The notes under the pieces were generated by a model that made no database searches, was not told the DNA's origin, and saw nothing but the letters and a program-made list of their open reading frames with translations. Made by a program: the position numbers and the translations under genes. This document shows positions 26,898-35,084 of a DNA stretch of 64,000 nucleotides, piece by piece (the first letter of the stretch is position 1; each line of letters starts with the position of its first letter). Source of the stretch: Asanoa sp. WMMD1127 (GTDB lineage Bacteria > Actinomycetota > Actinomycetes > Mycobacteriales > Micromonosporaceae); contig NZ_JARUBP010000001.1 in the NCBI RefSeq assembly GCF_029626225.1, positions 7,254,001-7,318,000 of the forward strand. Reading direction: 5' to 3'.

Positions 26898-28718
26898 ATG
26901 TCGCTCGATGTCCCTTACCGGTCGATCCCCGACATGTTCCTCAAGCGTGTCGCCGCGTCGCCCGACGCGCGGGCATTCGGCTTCCCGGGTGCCTCCGGCC
27001 CGGAGTGGATGACCTGGCAGCAGGTGGGCGAGCGGGCCAAGGCGCTCGCGGCCGGCCTGCACGGCCTCGGCGTCGGCGCCGAGGAGCGGGTGGCGATCCT
27101 GGCCAACACCCGCATCGAGTGGGTCATCGCCGACCTCGGCATCATGTGTGCCGGCGGTGCGACCACGACGGTCTACCCGACCACCGAGCCGGAGGACGCG
27201 ACGTTCATCATCGCCGACTCGGGCTCCAAGGTCGTGATCGCGGAGAACGCGATGCAGGCCGGCAAGCTGGCCGGCGCCGACCTGCCGGCGGTCACCCACG
27301 TCGTGCTGATCGACGGCGACGCCGACCCGGCGGCCACCCCGCCCCAGCTGACCATGGCCGACCTCGAGAAGCAGGGCGCGGCCGCGCTGGCCGGCGAGCC
27401 GGGGCTGATCGAGCGACTGGTCGAGCCGATCGCGCCCGACCACCTGGCCACGCTGATCTACACCTCGGGCACCACGGGCCGGCCCAAGGGCGTCGAGCTG
27501 CTGCACGCGGGCTGGTGCTGGGAGGCGGTGGCGCAGGCCGACCTCGGCATCCTGCGCGCCGACGACCTGCAATACCTCTGGCTGCCGCTGTCGCACTCGT
27601 TCGGCAAGACGCTGCTGTGCGGCATCATCCACGTGGGCCTGCCGACCTACGTCGACGGCCGGATCGACGTGCTCGTCGACAACCTCGGCGTGGTCAAGCC
27701 GACCCTGATGTGCGGCGCGCCCCGGATCTTCGAGAAGGTCTACAACCGCGCGATCACCAACGCCACCTCGGAGGGCGGCGCCAAGGCCAAGATCTTCGGC
27801 TGGGCGGTGGCGACCGGCAAGCAGAAGGTCAAGCTGGAGCAGGCGGGCAAGCCGGTGCCGGCGGGCCTTAAGCTGCAGTACGCGATCGCCACCAAGCTGG
27901 TGTTCAGCAAGCTCCAGGCCCGCCTGGGCGGCAACATCCGCACGCTGGTCTCCGGCGCGGCGCCGCTGAGCGTCGACATCGGCGAGTTCTTCGCCGCGGC
28001 CGGGCTCCCGATCTCCGAGGGCTACGGCCTGACCGAGACCAGCGCCGGCAACTTCGTCAACCGCCCCGGCGGCCTGCGCATCGGCACGGTCGGCCAGCCG
28101 CTCGGCGACCTGGAATGCAAGATCGACGAAGACGGCGAGGTGCTGCTGCGCGGCGCCCCGGTCATGCGCGGCTACCACAACCTGCCGGAGGAGACGGCGG
28201 CCGCGTTCACCGACGACGGCTTCTTCCGCACGGGCGACATCGGCGAGATCAGCGAAGATCGCTACCTGAAGATCACCGACCGCAAGAAGGACCTCGTGAA
28301 GACCTCGGGCGGCAAATACATCGCCCCGTCCCACATCGAGGGCCTTTTCAAAGCCATCTGCCCGTACACCTCGCAGGCGATCGTGGTCGGCCAGGCCCGC
28401 AACTTCTGCACGATGCTGATCACCCTGGACCCGGACGCCATCGCGGCCTGGGCGGCGGGCAACGAGCTCGCCGGCAAGCCCTACGCGGAGATCGTCGCGT
28501 CACCGCAGGCCCACGAGATGGTCGCGGGCCACGTGGCCGAGCTCAACACGAAGCTCAACCGCTGGGAGACGATCAAGAAGTTCGCCATCCTCCCCCGCGA
28601 CCTGACCATCGAGGACGGCGAGATCACCCCATCCCTCAAGGTCAAGCGCCGCGGCGTCGAGGCCAACTTCAAGACCGAGATCGACAAGATGTACGAGGGA
28701 ACGCTCGCCGAGATCTGA
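26898..28718 (+). CDS. Long-chain fatty-acid--CoA ligase (FadD15-like AMP-forming synthetase)
   Basis: A 606-residue adenylate-forming enzyme that activates a fatty acid to acyl-AMP and then acyl-CoA. The P-loop is TLIYTSGTTGRPKGVEL, LPLSHSFGKT is the A4-type motif, EGYGLTETSAGN is the A5 motif, and FFRTGDIGEI with YLKITDRKKDLVKTSGGKYI are the A7/A8 hinge motifs. The catalytic C-terminal lysine lies in GEITPSLKVKRR. It is complete. The 144 bp before it hold no clear promoter; TACCCT at about 26850 is a weak candidate. A role in general lipid metabolism is more likely than a link to the terpene gene. Confidence 0.93.
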   Translation: MSLDVPYRSIPDMFLKRVAASPDARAFGFPGASGPEWMTWQQVGERAKALAAGLHGLGVGAEERVAILANTRIEWVIADLGIMCAGGATTTVYPTTEPEDATFIIADSGSKVVIAENAMQAGKLAGADLPAVTHVVLIDGDADPAATPPQLTMADLEKQGAAALAGEPGLIERLVEPIAPDHLATLIYTSGTTGRPKGVELLHAGWCWEAVAQADLGILRADDLQYLWLPLSHSFGKTLLCGIIHVGLPTYVDGRIDVLVDNLGVVKPTLMCGAPRIFEKVYNRAITNATSEGGAKAKIFGWAVATGKQKVKLEQAGKPVPAGLKLQYAIATKLVFSKLQARLGGNIRTLVSGAAPLSVDIGEFFAAAGLPISEGYGLTETSAGNFVNRPGGLRIGTVGQPLGDLECKIDEDGEVLLRGAPVMRGYHNLPEETAAAFTDDGFFRTGDIGEISEDRYLKITDRKKDLVKTSGGKYIAPSHIEGLFKAICPYTSQAIVVGQARNFCTMLITLDPDAIAAWAAGNELAGKPYAEIVASPQAHEMVAGHVAELNTKLNRWETIKKFAILPRDLTIEDGEITPSLKVKRRGVEANFKTEIDKMYEGTLAEI

Positions 28719-28742
28719 CCGTTCGACCGGCCCGCCGGCGCG

Positions 28743-29264
28743 TCAGCCGGCGGGCCGTCGCATGCGCAGGGCCCAGAGGTTCTCCTCGGGCAGCGACGAA
28801 TACATCGGAACGGTCTCGACCTCTTCGAACCCCCGGGCCCGGTAGAACGGGATGCCGCGCTCGTTCCCCTTGGTCACCCCGACCCAGATCTCCTCGGCGC
28901 CCGCGTCGGTGAGCTGCTCGACGACGCGGTCGAGGAGGAGCGTGCCGAGGCCGCGGTTGCGCTTGGTGGGATCGAGATAGATGACGAACAGCTCGCCTGT
29001 CCCCGGCTTGGTGATGCCGCCGCCGGCCGCGCCCTGGACGAGCCCGCCCTCCTCGACGACCTGGTAGCCGAACCAGTGCGGCGGGCTGGGGTTGACTTCC
29101 CTGCTGACGCGCTCCGGTTGGTAGAAGTCGCGGATCGTGCGCTCGATGAAGTCGGCGGGTAGGAGGTCGCGGTAGGTCTCCCGATAGGCGACGGAACAGA
29201 TCTCACAGATCCGCTCCACGTCGTCTGCGGTCGCGACCCGGACCCGGGCTCTGTCGGATGTCAC
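28743..29264 (-). CDS. GNAT-family N-acetyltransferase
   Basis: A 173-residue single-domain GNAT. The acetyl-CoA loop is KRNRGLGTLLLDRVVEQL, preceded by the strand ELFVIYLDP, and the terminal motif ERGIPFYRARGFEEVETV is typical of the RimI-like fold. RVRVATADDVERICEICSVAYRETY is the usual first strand and helices. The GTG start lies at the beginning of the open frame. The substrate is unknown. It converges with the fadD-like gene and its 5' side opens into the gene-free repeat region at 29265. Confidence 0.88.
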   Translation of the reverse strand: MTSDRARVRVATADDVERICEICSVAYRETYRDLLPADFIERTIRDFYQPERVSREVNPSPPHWFGYQVVEEGGLVQGAAGGGITKPGTGELFVIYLDPTKRNRGLGTLLLDRVVEQLTDAGAEEIWVGVTKGNERGIPFYRARGFEEVETVPMYSSLPEENLWALRMRRPAG

Positions 29265-29307
29265 CGCACCAAGCTAAGGCCAGGCCACCCACCCTCGCAG
29301 CGCGGGT

Positions 29308-29371
29308 TTGCTCTGCAGCCATATACGCAACGGGCGAGGCCGAGGGTGTTGCGTATATGGCTGCAGAGCAA
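29308..29371. repeat. Perfect 24-bp inverted repeat with 16-nt loop
   Basis: The left arm 29308-29331 (TTGCTCTGCAGCCATATA onward) is exactly complementary to 29348-29371. The arms contain CTGCAG and the AT-rich step CATATACGCAAC. No transposase or RNA gene adjoins. It lies between the promoter side of a GNAT gene and the 3' end of a MocR gene. It can form a cruciform or, in RNA, a very stable hairpin. Confidence 0.9.
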
Positions 29372-29407
29372 GCGGCGGGCCCTGCCGCCCGCCGCTTGCT
29401 CTGCAGC
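29360..29407. repeat. Perfect 21-bp inverted repeat sharing an arm with the previous one
   Basis: 29360-29380 (GCTGCAGAGCAAGCGGCGGG onward) is exactly complementary to 29387-29407, with a 6-nt loop. Its left arm overlaps the right arm of the 24-bp repeat by 12 nt, so only one of the two hairpins can form at a time. The shared element TTGCTCTGCAGC therefore occurs in three copies in alternating orientation. Confidence 0.9.
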
Positions 29408-29847
29408 TTCCGCGCCGCGCAGCCCTCGGGCCCGGCACCGCGCAGCCCCGGCTCTCCGCGCCCGGCACCCCGGGCCTCGCAACTCGCCCCGCGCCCCGCA
29501 CCATGATCGAGTGCGGAGAATCAAGAGTGTGGCGAGGCGTTTGCATGATCATGTGCAGCGGTTCAGGGCGATTGCCGGCGTGTCACCAGATCTGATGCAC
29601 TCGATCGTCGAGATGTGCGGCCATCTGCCAGGTGAAGCGCACATGATCACGTCCGCCGGTTCCATCCAAGCCGAGCGGCCGGCTCAACGGAGCCACCGCC
29701 CTGGGCCGCCGGTCTGACGAACCGCCGACCCGAGCACGGTCGTCTTGCGGCCAGGGCGGCCGGCACGACCAAGGCGAGCGACCGGCCCGGGCGGCCCGGC
29801 ACCGGGCGGTTTCTCCTGAGCGACTGGAGGCGCTGAGCAGGAAGGCG

Positions 29848-31302
29848 TCAGGCGATGACGACCGGTTTGCGCCAGCCCGGGGCAGGCGTGCGGTCCAGGT
29901 CGTAGCGGACCGTGGCGATGCGCTTGACCGCGTCCACCAGGTCCTCCGCCGGCAGTGTGTAGGGCAGGCGGAGGAACCGCTCCAGCGTCCCGTCCAGGCC
30001 GAACCGCGGCCCCGGCGCCAACCGCACCCCCACCTCCTCCGCCGCCCGCGCCAATGCGCTCGAGATGGGCCCGTCCAGCTCCGCCCACAACGTCACGCCG
30101 CCCTGCGGTGGGTGGACGCGCCACTCCGGGAGGTGTTCCGACAGCGCCGTCAGCAGGGCGTCGCGTTGGGTGGCCAGCTGCGCCTGGCGGGCCGGGACGA
30201 TCGTGTCGGCGCGGTCCAGCAGTTGGGCGGCCACCAGCTGGTCCAGGACCGGGCTCGACATGTCGACGCCGACGCGCAGGGCGGCCAGGCGTTGGACCGT
30301 CGGGGCCGAGGCGCGGACCCAGCCGATGCGCAGGCCGCCCCAGTAGGGCTTGCTCATGCCGCCGATGGTGATCACGCGGGAGTGGCGGTCGAACATCGCG
30401 ACCGGTGGCGGCATCTCGACGCCGTCCAGCGGCAGGTCCACGAAGGACTCGTCGACGACCAGGTCGGTGCCGGTCGAGTGGGCCGTGGCGACCATCCGCT
30501 CCCGCAGGTCCGCCGGCATCAGGTGGCCGGTGGGGTTGTGGAACTCCGGGATGACGTACGCCAGTCGGGGTGTGGTCTGCCGCAGCGCGCCCAGCAGCAG
30601 CTCGCCGTCCCAGCCGGCCGCCGGGTCGAGGCCGTGCGTGGTGATCCGGGCGCGGCGCGCCGACAGGGCGGCCAGGGCGTTGGGATAGGTCGGCGATTCC
30701 ATGAGTACGCCGTTGCCCGCCTGGACCGTCAGCCGCAGCACCAGGTCGAGGGCCTGCTGGGTGCCGCTGGTGACCATGATCTGGTCGGGGCTGGTCGGCA
30801 GGCCACGGTCGGTGAACCCGCGCGCGACCGCCTCGCGCAGCTCGACCAGGCCGGTCGGGTGGTAGCCGGCGTCGCCCAGGTAGCGCGGCAGCTCGTCGGC
30901 GGCGGCGCGGGCCGCGGGGATCAGCTCCGCGGGCGCGGCGAGGGCGGCGCAGCCCAGGTCGATCATGCCCAGGTCGTTGAGCGGGGTCCACAGGCCGGTG
31001 CTGGCGACCCGGTGACCGCCCGGCAGCGTGGTCCAGCTGCCCGCGCCGCGGCGACTGGTCAGGTGGCCACTCTCGCGCAGCTCCCGGTACGCGGCCGTGA
31101 CGGTGGTCCGGCTGACCTTGAGCGCCTCGGCGAGCTCGCGTTCGGCGGGGAGGCGGATGCCCAGCGGCAGCCGGCCGTCGGAGAGCAACCCGCGGACCGC
31201 CCCGGCCAGGGCGGCGTAGTCAGGGTTGCGCCGGCGGCCCGGCAAGGCGTGCCAGTGGCCGAGGAGCCGGGCGAGTTGGCTTCCACGGACCAGGCTCGTC
31301 AT
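29848..31302 (-). CDS. MocR-type regulator: GntR winged helix fused to aminotransferase-like domain
   Basis: A protein of 484 residues. The N-terminal GntR helix-turn-helix (about 25-95) reads LPAERELAEALKVSRTTVTAAYRELRESGHLTSRRGAG. The C-terminal ~370 residues are a fold-type I PLP aminotransferase domain with MVTSGTQQALDLVLRL, PEFHNPTGHLM, DLVVDESFVDL and the PLP lysine in ITIGGMSKPYWGGLRIGW. MocR proteins sense PLP or PLP adducts and control adjacent genes. The ATG at 31302 follows GAGGAG with 5-nt spacing; a GTG lies two codons earlier. It is divergent from the YczE-like membrane protein, its probable target. Confidence 0.92.
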   Translation of the reverse strand: MTSLVRGSQLARLLGHWHALPGRRRNPDYAALAGAVRGLLSDGRLPLGIRLPAERELAEALKVSRTTVTAAYRELRESGHLTSRRGAGSWTTLPGGHRVASTGLWTPLNDLGMIDLGCAALAAPAELIPAARAAADELPRYLGDAGYHPTGLVELREAVARGFTDRGLPTSPDQIMVTSGTQQALDLVLRLTVQAGNGVLMESPTYPNALAALSARRARITTHGLDPAAGWDGELLLGALRQTTPRLAYVIPEFHNPTGHLMPADLRERMVATAHSTGTDLVVDESFVDLPLDGVEMPPPVAMFDRHSRVITIGGMSKPYWGGLRIGWVRASAPTVQRLAALRVGVDMSSPVLDQLVAAQLLDRADTIVPARQAQLATQRDALLTALSEHLPEWRVHPPQGGVTLWAELDGPISSALARAAEEVGVRLAPGPRFGLDGTLERFLRLPYTLPAEDLVDAVKRIATVRYDLDRTPAPGWRKPVVIA

Positions 31303-31316
31303 ATCCACTCCTCGCG

Positions 31317-31348
31317 AATTGGCTCTTCAGCACCACACCAATTGGTTC
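31317..31348. promoter_or_regulatory. Direct repeats AATTGG(C/T)TC: candidate MocR operator
   Basis: AATTGGCTC (31317-31325) and AATTGGTTC (31340-31348) are direct repeats 23 bp apart, in the 59-bp gap between the divergent MocR and YczE-like genes. MocR-type regulators are known to bind paired direct repeats spaced about two helical turns, so this is the likely site of autoregulation and control of the membrane gene. Confidence 0.5.
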
Positions 31349-31361
31349 CAGAGTGGCATGC

Positions 31362-32030
31362 ATGGTGTCCGAGAGCAACCACGCACCCTCCGGCCTGCGC
31401 GACCGGCTTCCCCGGCGGCTCACGCAGCTGTTCGTCGGGCTGGCGCTGTACGGCGCGAGCATGGGCCTCATGATCGAGTCGGCGCTCGGACTGGACCCCT
31501 GGGACGTCTTCCACCAGGGCCTCGCCGAGCGGACGGGCCTCTCGTTCGGCACCATCGTGATCATCGTCGGCGCGGCCGTGCTGCTGCTCTGGATCCCCCT
31601 GCGGCAGAAGCCGGGCATCGGCACCGTCAGCAACATCGTCCTCATCGGGCTGGCGGTGGACGCCACCCTGGCCCTGCTGCCGACGCCGGACCCGCTGGCG
31701 GTGCGGATCACCTTCCTCGTCCTCGGCATCGTCCTCAACGGCGTCGCGGGCGGCCTCTACATCGGAGCGCGGCTCGGTCCGGGCCCCCGCGACGGCCTGA
31801 TGACCGGCTGGGTGGCGCGCAAGCCGGGCCGGTCGATCCGGCTCACCCGTACCGTGATCGAACTGTCCGTCCTCGCCGCCGGCGTGCTGCTCGGAGGCAC
31901 GGTCGGCGTGGGCACGGTGGCGTACGCCCTCCTGATCGGACCCCTCAACCACGTCTTCATTCCGCTGTTCACGGTGCGCCCGTCGGCGGGCCGGGTGAGC
32001 GCCCGCCCGCTGCCCGACCCGGCTGCATGA
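31362..32030 (+). CDS. YczE/YyaS-like integral membrane protein
   Basis: A 222-residue protein from ATG 31362 (nine bases into the open frame). Five hydrophobic segments are visible: LTQLFVGLALYGASMGLMIESA; TIVIIVGAAVLLLWIPL; TVSNIVLIGLAVDATLALL; ITFLVLGIVLNGVAGGLYI; and VIELSVLAAGVLLGGTVGVG. LGLDPWDVFHQGLAERTGLSFG and GPGPRDGLMTGW are family-typical loops. YczE-like proteins next to MocR regulators are common in actinobacteria; a transport role is suspected but not proven. Confidence 0.85.
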   Translation: MVSESNHAPSGLRDRLPRRLTQLFVGLALYGASMGLMIESALGLDPWDVFHQGLAERTGLSFGTIVIIVGAAVLLLWIPLRQKPGIGTVSNIVLIGLAVDATLALLPTPDPLAVRITFLVLGIVLNGVAGGLYIGARLGPGPRDGLMTGWVARKPGRSIRLTRTVIELSVLAAGVLLGGTVGVGTVAYALLIGPLNHVFIPLFTVRPSAGRVSARPLPDPAA

Positions 32031-32112
32031 TGCATCGAGACTGGTGAAGGTTTCAGGTAAACAAAAGATCACCACAATGTTCATGGCTCGTTGACGTTGG
32101 CATCATGGGGCC

Positions 32113-32547
32113 ATGGGGCAGGACGGCTGGCGACGATCCGACGCGTGGATCTTCGTCGCGGTGGTGATGGCCAACGGCGCGGGGCGGCACATGCGCTCGG
32201 CGACGACGAGACGACCGGAGGGCGTACGGCTCGCGGACGTGCTCTCGATGGCCGACCACCTGCGCCAGGTGCTGCCGGGCCGGCGTGAGGTCGAGGAGGC
32301 GGTCCGCCGGCTGACCGGGGCAGGCCTGATCACGGTCGTCGACGGCTGGTTCCAGGTGACCTCGACCGGCGCCGCGATGTGGCGCAACCGGCGCGTCGGC
32401 GTGGGCGCGGTGGACACGGTCTACACGCAACTGCTGCGCCGCCCGCTGGCCGACGACGGCGACTGGACGCTCGACGACGCGGACCACGCCGCGGCGATCC
32501 TGGAGTACGCGGGCCGCACCGACCCCGACGAAAGCGCCCACTCGTGA
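32113..32547 (+). CDS. Hypothetical winged-helix-like protein
   Basis: A 144-residue protein. Residues ~35-95 (VRLADVLSMADHLRQVLPGRREVEEAVRRLTGAGLI, then TVVDGWFQVTSTG) look like a small helix-turn-helix/wing fold. No catalytic motif or membrane segment is present. I do not recognise a named family. The upstream 80 bp are unusually AT-rich for this genome (aggtaaacaaaagatcac) and probably hold its promoter. Its stop overlaps the GTG of the next gene (GTGA), so the two are co-translated. Confidence 0.65.
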   Translation: MGQDGWRRSDAWIFVAVVMANGAGRHMRSATTRRPEGVRLADVLSMADHLRQVLPGRREVEEAVRRLTGAGLITVVDGWFQVTSTGAAMWRNRRVGVGAVDTVYTQLLRRPLADDGDWTLDDADHAAAILEYAGRTDPDESAHS

Positions 32548-32969
32548 GCCTGGAGATCTTCGTCGGCGAGTGGGCGGTGGAGGCGTCGTTCCCGGGGATG
32601 CCGCCGACCGCGGCGCGGAGCGTCTTCGAGTGGACGCTGGGCGGGACCTACCTGGCGCAGCGCACGGAGATCCCGATCCCCGAGGCGCCGGACAGCTTCT
32701 CCCTCGTGGCCGCCCGGGCCGAGAACGGCCGCTACACGCAGCACTATTTCGACTCGCGGGGCGTCAGCCGCGTGTACGCGATGACGTTCGACGACCGCGT
32801 GTGGACCCTGACGCGGGAAACCGGGGACTTCTCACCGTTCCACTTCGCCCAACGCTTCACGGGCACCTTCACCGTCGACGGCAACCGCATCGACGGCGCA
32901 TGGGAGAAGGCGATGCCGGGCGCGGAGTGGGAGCACGACTTCGGCCTGACCTACACCCGCCTGGGCTGA
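32544..32969 (+). CDS. DUF1579/lipocalin-like protein
   Basis: A 141-residue protein starting at a GTG that overlaps the previous stop. The sequence alternates short beta strands: LEIFVGEWAVEASFPG; SVFEWTLGGTYLAQRTEI; YTQHYFDSRGVSRVYAMTF; and FTGTFTVDGNRIDGAWEKA. This F-x-G-x-W ... Y-x-D-x-x-G-x-x-R-x-Y pattern is that of small beta-barrel proteins of the DUF1579/lipocalin-like type, which report on small ligands or act in uncharacterised pathways. There is no signal peptide. It is coupled to the winged-helix-like gene. Confidence 0.7.
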   Translation: MSLEIFVGEWAVEASFPGMPPTAARSVFEWTLGGTYLAQRTEIPIPEAPDSFSLVAARAENGRYTQHYFDSRGVSRVYAMTFDDRVWTLTRETGDFSPFHFAQRFTGTFTVDGNRIDGAWEKAMPGAEWEHDFGLTYTRLG

Positions 32970-33374
32970 CCGCCCGCCCGCCGTGGGATTCGCGGCTGGT
33001 TTGCCTCGGCGTTTCGCTTGTGGGCGTGTCGCGGCGGAGGGAGGGATGTGCCGAGCGTGGACATGCTTCGGCATGTACGCACATGACAAAGCATGTACGC
33101 CTCCGACGACACCTCCGGCCTCCCCCCAAACACGCCCGGGTTCGCAACACGCCGAACGAGCGGGTGCCGCAGGGCACGCAGGCCGGAGTCGAGCCGCCCC
33201 GGTTCCCGCCGGCAGTCCCGGAAGAGGAACCGCCCGCCGCGCCGGCGGGACCCGCTGCCGAGCGGGTTCAGGTCACGCTGGAGTCGGCCCAGCGGCCGCA
33301 ACCGTGAGGTGGGGCCGGTTCAGGTCAAAGCCCAAGTCGGCCGGGCGGCCGCAACCCTGCGGTAACGGGCGGGT
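32970..33374. other. Gene-free stretch downstream of the MFS remnant
   Basis: About 400 bases lie between two convergent genes with no supported gene. Short frames are open because of high GC but lack ribosome binding sites. It contains a small cluster of CATG(T/C) words at 33060-33105 (gacatgcttcggcatgtacg) and, at its end, three copies of a GGTTCAGGTCA-headed unit. Confidence 0.6.
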
Positions 33375-33400
33375 TCAGGTCAAGGCCGGGGTCGGCTCTG
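33265..33400. repeat. Three imperfect ~52-55-bp tandem repeats, the last overlapping the MFS remnant stop
   Basis: GGTTCAGGTCA occurs at 33265, 33317 and 33372. It is followed each time by about 10 variable bases and GTCGGC, and in the first two also by a GGCCGCAACC block. The third copy contains the stop codon (33375) and last codons of the MFS remnant. The first two copies therefore look like duplicated 3' ends of that gene. Confidence 0.7.
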
Positions 33401-34325
33401 GGGTGGGGGCGGCGCGGTGGCGGGCGACCCAGTCGACCAGGGGGACCGCGGCCAGGGCCGCGCCGAGGAAGACTCCGCCGATCAGGAACCAGCCCCAGCC
33501 GCCCGTGGTGACGGCCAGGGCGATCAGGGCGGCCGGGCCGATCATCTCGATGGCCGAGTTGCCCATGCGGAAGGCGCCGAAGTACTCGCCTCGGCGGCCG
33601 GGCGGCGGCAGTTCCGCTGCCAGGGTCCATGAGCCCGCCGACTGCCACATCTCCGACAGCGTGAACAACACCGTCGCCACGACGAAGACGATCATCGTGA
33701 CCACGCCTGACGTGGCGCCGGCCAGGTAGAAGATCGGGCAGCCCAGGGCCGCGGCCAGGCCGCCCAGGCGGAGGGCGCGGGCCGCGCCGGGGAGGATGTG
33801 CGCCGCGGGTCATGGCTACCTGCAACGTTGTCGCCATGATGGTGTTGATCAGGGTCAGCACGCCGATCCACCACTTCGGCGCGTCGGTGTGTGTGAGCAG
33901 CCACAGGGGCGCGACCTGCAGTTCGATCGTGCCGTAGGCCAGCAGCACCGTCACCGCCAGGAACTGGCGGTCGGCGAAGACGTGCCGCTCGCCGACCGCA
34001 CGAGCGCGCCTGGCCCGGCCGGGAGGACCCGCGGGCAGGCGGGCGATCAGTGCCAGGTTGGCCAGCAGCACGACAGCGTTGGTCAACGGCAGCGCCAGGT
34101 ACGCCCACCGCGTGTCGACCGCCAGCGCCAGCGCCGCCAGGCCCGCGCCGGCCGACCAGCCGACGTTGAGCCAGGAGCGGGCGAACGCCTGGGTGCGTAC
34201 CCGGGTCTCCGGGTCGACCGCCTCGATCAGGTAGACGTGCCCACCCCGACACCGAAGACCAAGCTGACCAGGGCGTACGCCCGGGGCCGGCCGGCCGGTG
34301 GGATCAGGTTCTCGCGGACGCCCAC
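33375..34325 (-). pseudogene. Decayed MFS transporter (internal deletion plus two frameshifts)
   Basis: Three reading frames must be joined to read one MFS protein. From GTG 34325, right behind the hisF stop, the first ~28 residues (RENLIPPAGRPRAYALVSLV) form the start of helix 1. The frame breaks at about 34231-34245. The next frame, beginning VYLIEAVDPETRVRTQAFAR, reads helices of the second half to VAMTRGAH. It breaks again at about 33800-33812 and continues ILPGAARALRLGG to the end (TMIVFVVATVLFTLSEMW and beyond). Joining VYLI directly to a loop normally found near residue 130-150 means roughly 100 residues of the first half are missing. The product cannot be functional. hisF and this remnant are on the same strand. 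Confidence 0.8.
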
Positions 34326-34328
34326 CGG

Positions 34329-35084
34329 TTACCGGACGGGGTGGCCGGCCGCACGCAGCACCGTCTTCACGTCGCCGATGCGCAGCTCTCCGAAGTGGAA
34401 CACCGAGGCGGCCAGCACCGCGTCGGCCCCGGCGTCGACCGCCGGCGGGAAGTGCGCAGCCGCCCCCGCGCCGCCGCTGGCGATGACCGGGATGTCCACC
34501 GCGGCCCGGACCAGCCGGATCAGCTCCAGGTCGAACCCGGCCTTGGTCCCGTCGGCGTCCATCGAGTTGAGCAGGATCTCCCCCGCTCCCAGGTCGGCCA
34601 CCCGCCGGGCCCACTCGATCGCGTCGAGCCCGGTCCCCTTACGGCCGCCGTGCGTCGTCACCTCGAAATCCCCGAACGGCGACCGCCGCACGTCCAGCGA
34701 CAGCACCAGCACCTGGTTGCCGAACCGCTCCGCGATCTCGCGCACCAGCTCCGGCCGCGCGATCGCCGCCGTGTTGACCCCGACCTTGTCGGCGCCGGCC
34801 CGCAGCAGAGTGTCCACATCGGACACCGAACGCACACCGCCACCGACGGTCAGGGGGATGAACACGGACTCGGCGGTACGCCGTACGACGTCGAGCATCG
34901 TCCCTCGGTCGTCCGACGACGCCGTCACGTCGAGGAACGTCAGCTCGTCGGCCCCGGCCGCGTCGTAGGCCGCCGCCAGCTCCACCGGGTCCCCGGCGTC
35001 GCGCAGGTCGACGAAGTTGACGCCCTTGACCACCCGCCCCGCGTCGACGTCGAGGCACGGGATCACCCGGACCGCGACGCTCAC
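34329..35084 (-). CDS. hisF: Imidazole glycerol phosphate synthase cyclase subunit
   Basis: HisF (251 residues) is the (beta/alpha)8 cyclase that uses ammonia from HisH to form imidazole glycerol phosphate and AICAR. The catalytic Asp of strand 1 is in [18 protein letters not shown], and the second catalytic Asp is in LVLSLDVRR. Phosphate loops are [33 protein letters not shown] and [15 protein letters not shown] start; its first four bases overlap the priA stop (GTGA). Confidence 0.97.
   Translation of the reverse strand: MSVAVRVIPCLDVDAGRVVKGVNFVDLRDAGDPVELAAAYDAAGADELTFLDVTASSDDRGTMLDVVRRTAESVFIPLTVGGGVRSVSDVDTLLRAGADKVGVNTAAIARPELVREIAERFGNQVLVLSLDVRRSPFGDFEVTTHGGRKGTGLDAIEWARRVADLGAGEILLNSMDADGTKAGFDLELIRLVRAAVDIPVIASGGAGAAAHFPPAVDAGADAVLAASVFHFGELRIGDVKTVLRAAGHPVR

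Larger units (their letters stand above)
29265..29847. other. Gene-free region with long inverted repeats
   Basis: No convincing gene is seen in these ~580 bases; the short open frames lack start signals and coding character. The region holds two interlocked perfect inverted repeats (29308-29407, listed separately), a C/G-rich stretch, and then an AT-richer stretch (29500-29660). In that stretch the core GATCATGTG appears at 29547, and its complement CACATGATC at 29638-29646. Confidence 0.7.

Noticed and set aside
29308-29407. Possible CRISPR array or IS end
   Set aside because: There are only three copies in alternating orientation, without equal spacers, and no cas or transposase gene is near.
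32983-33729. Plus-strand open frame across the gap and the MFS remnant
   Set aside because: It has no RBS, and its second half is antisense to readable transporter sequence.
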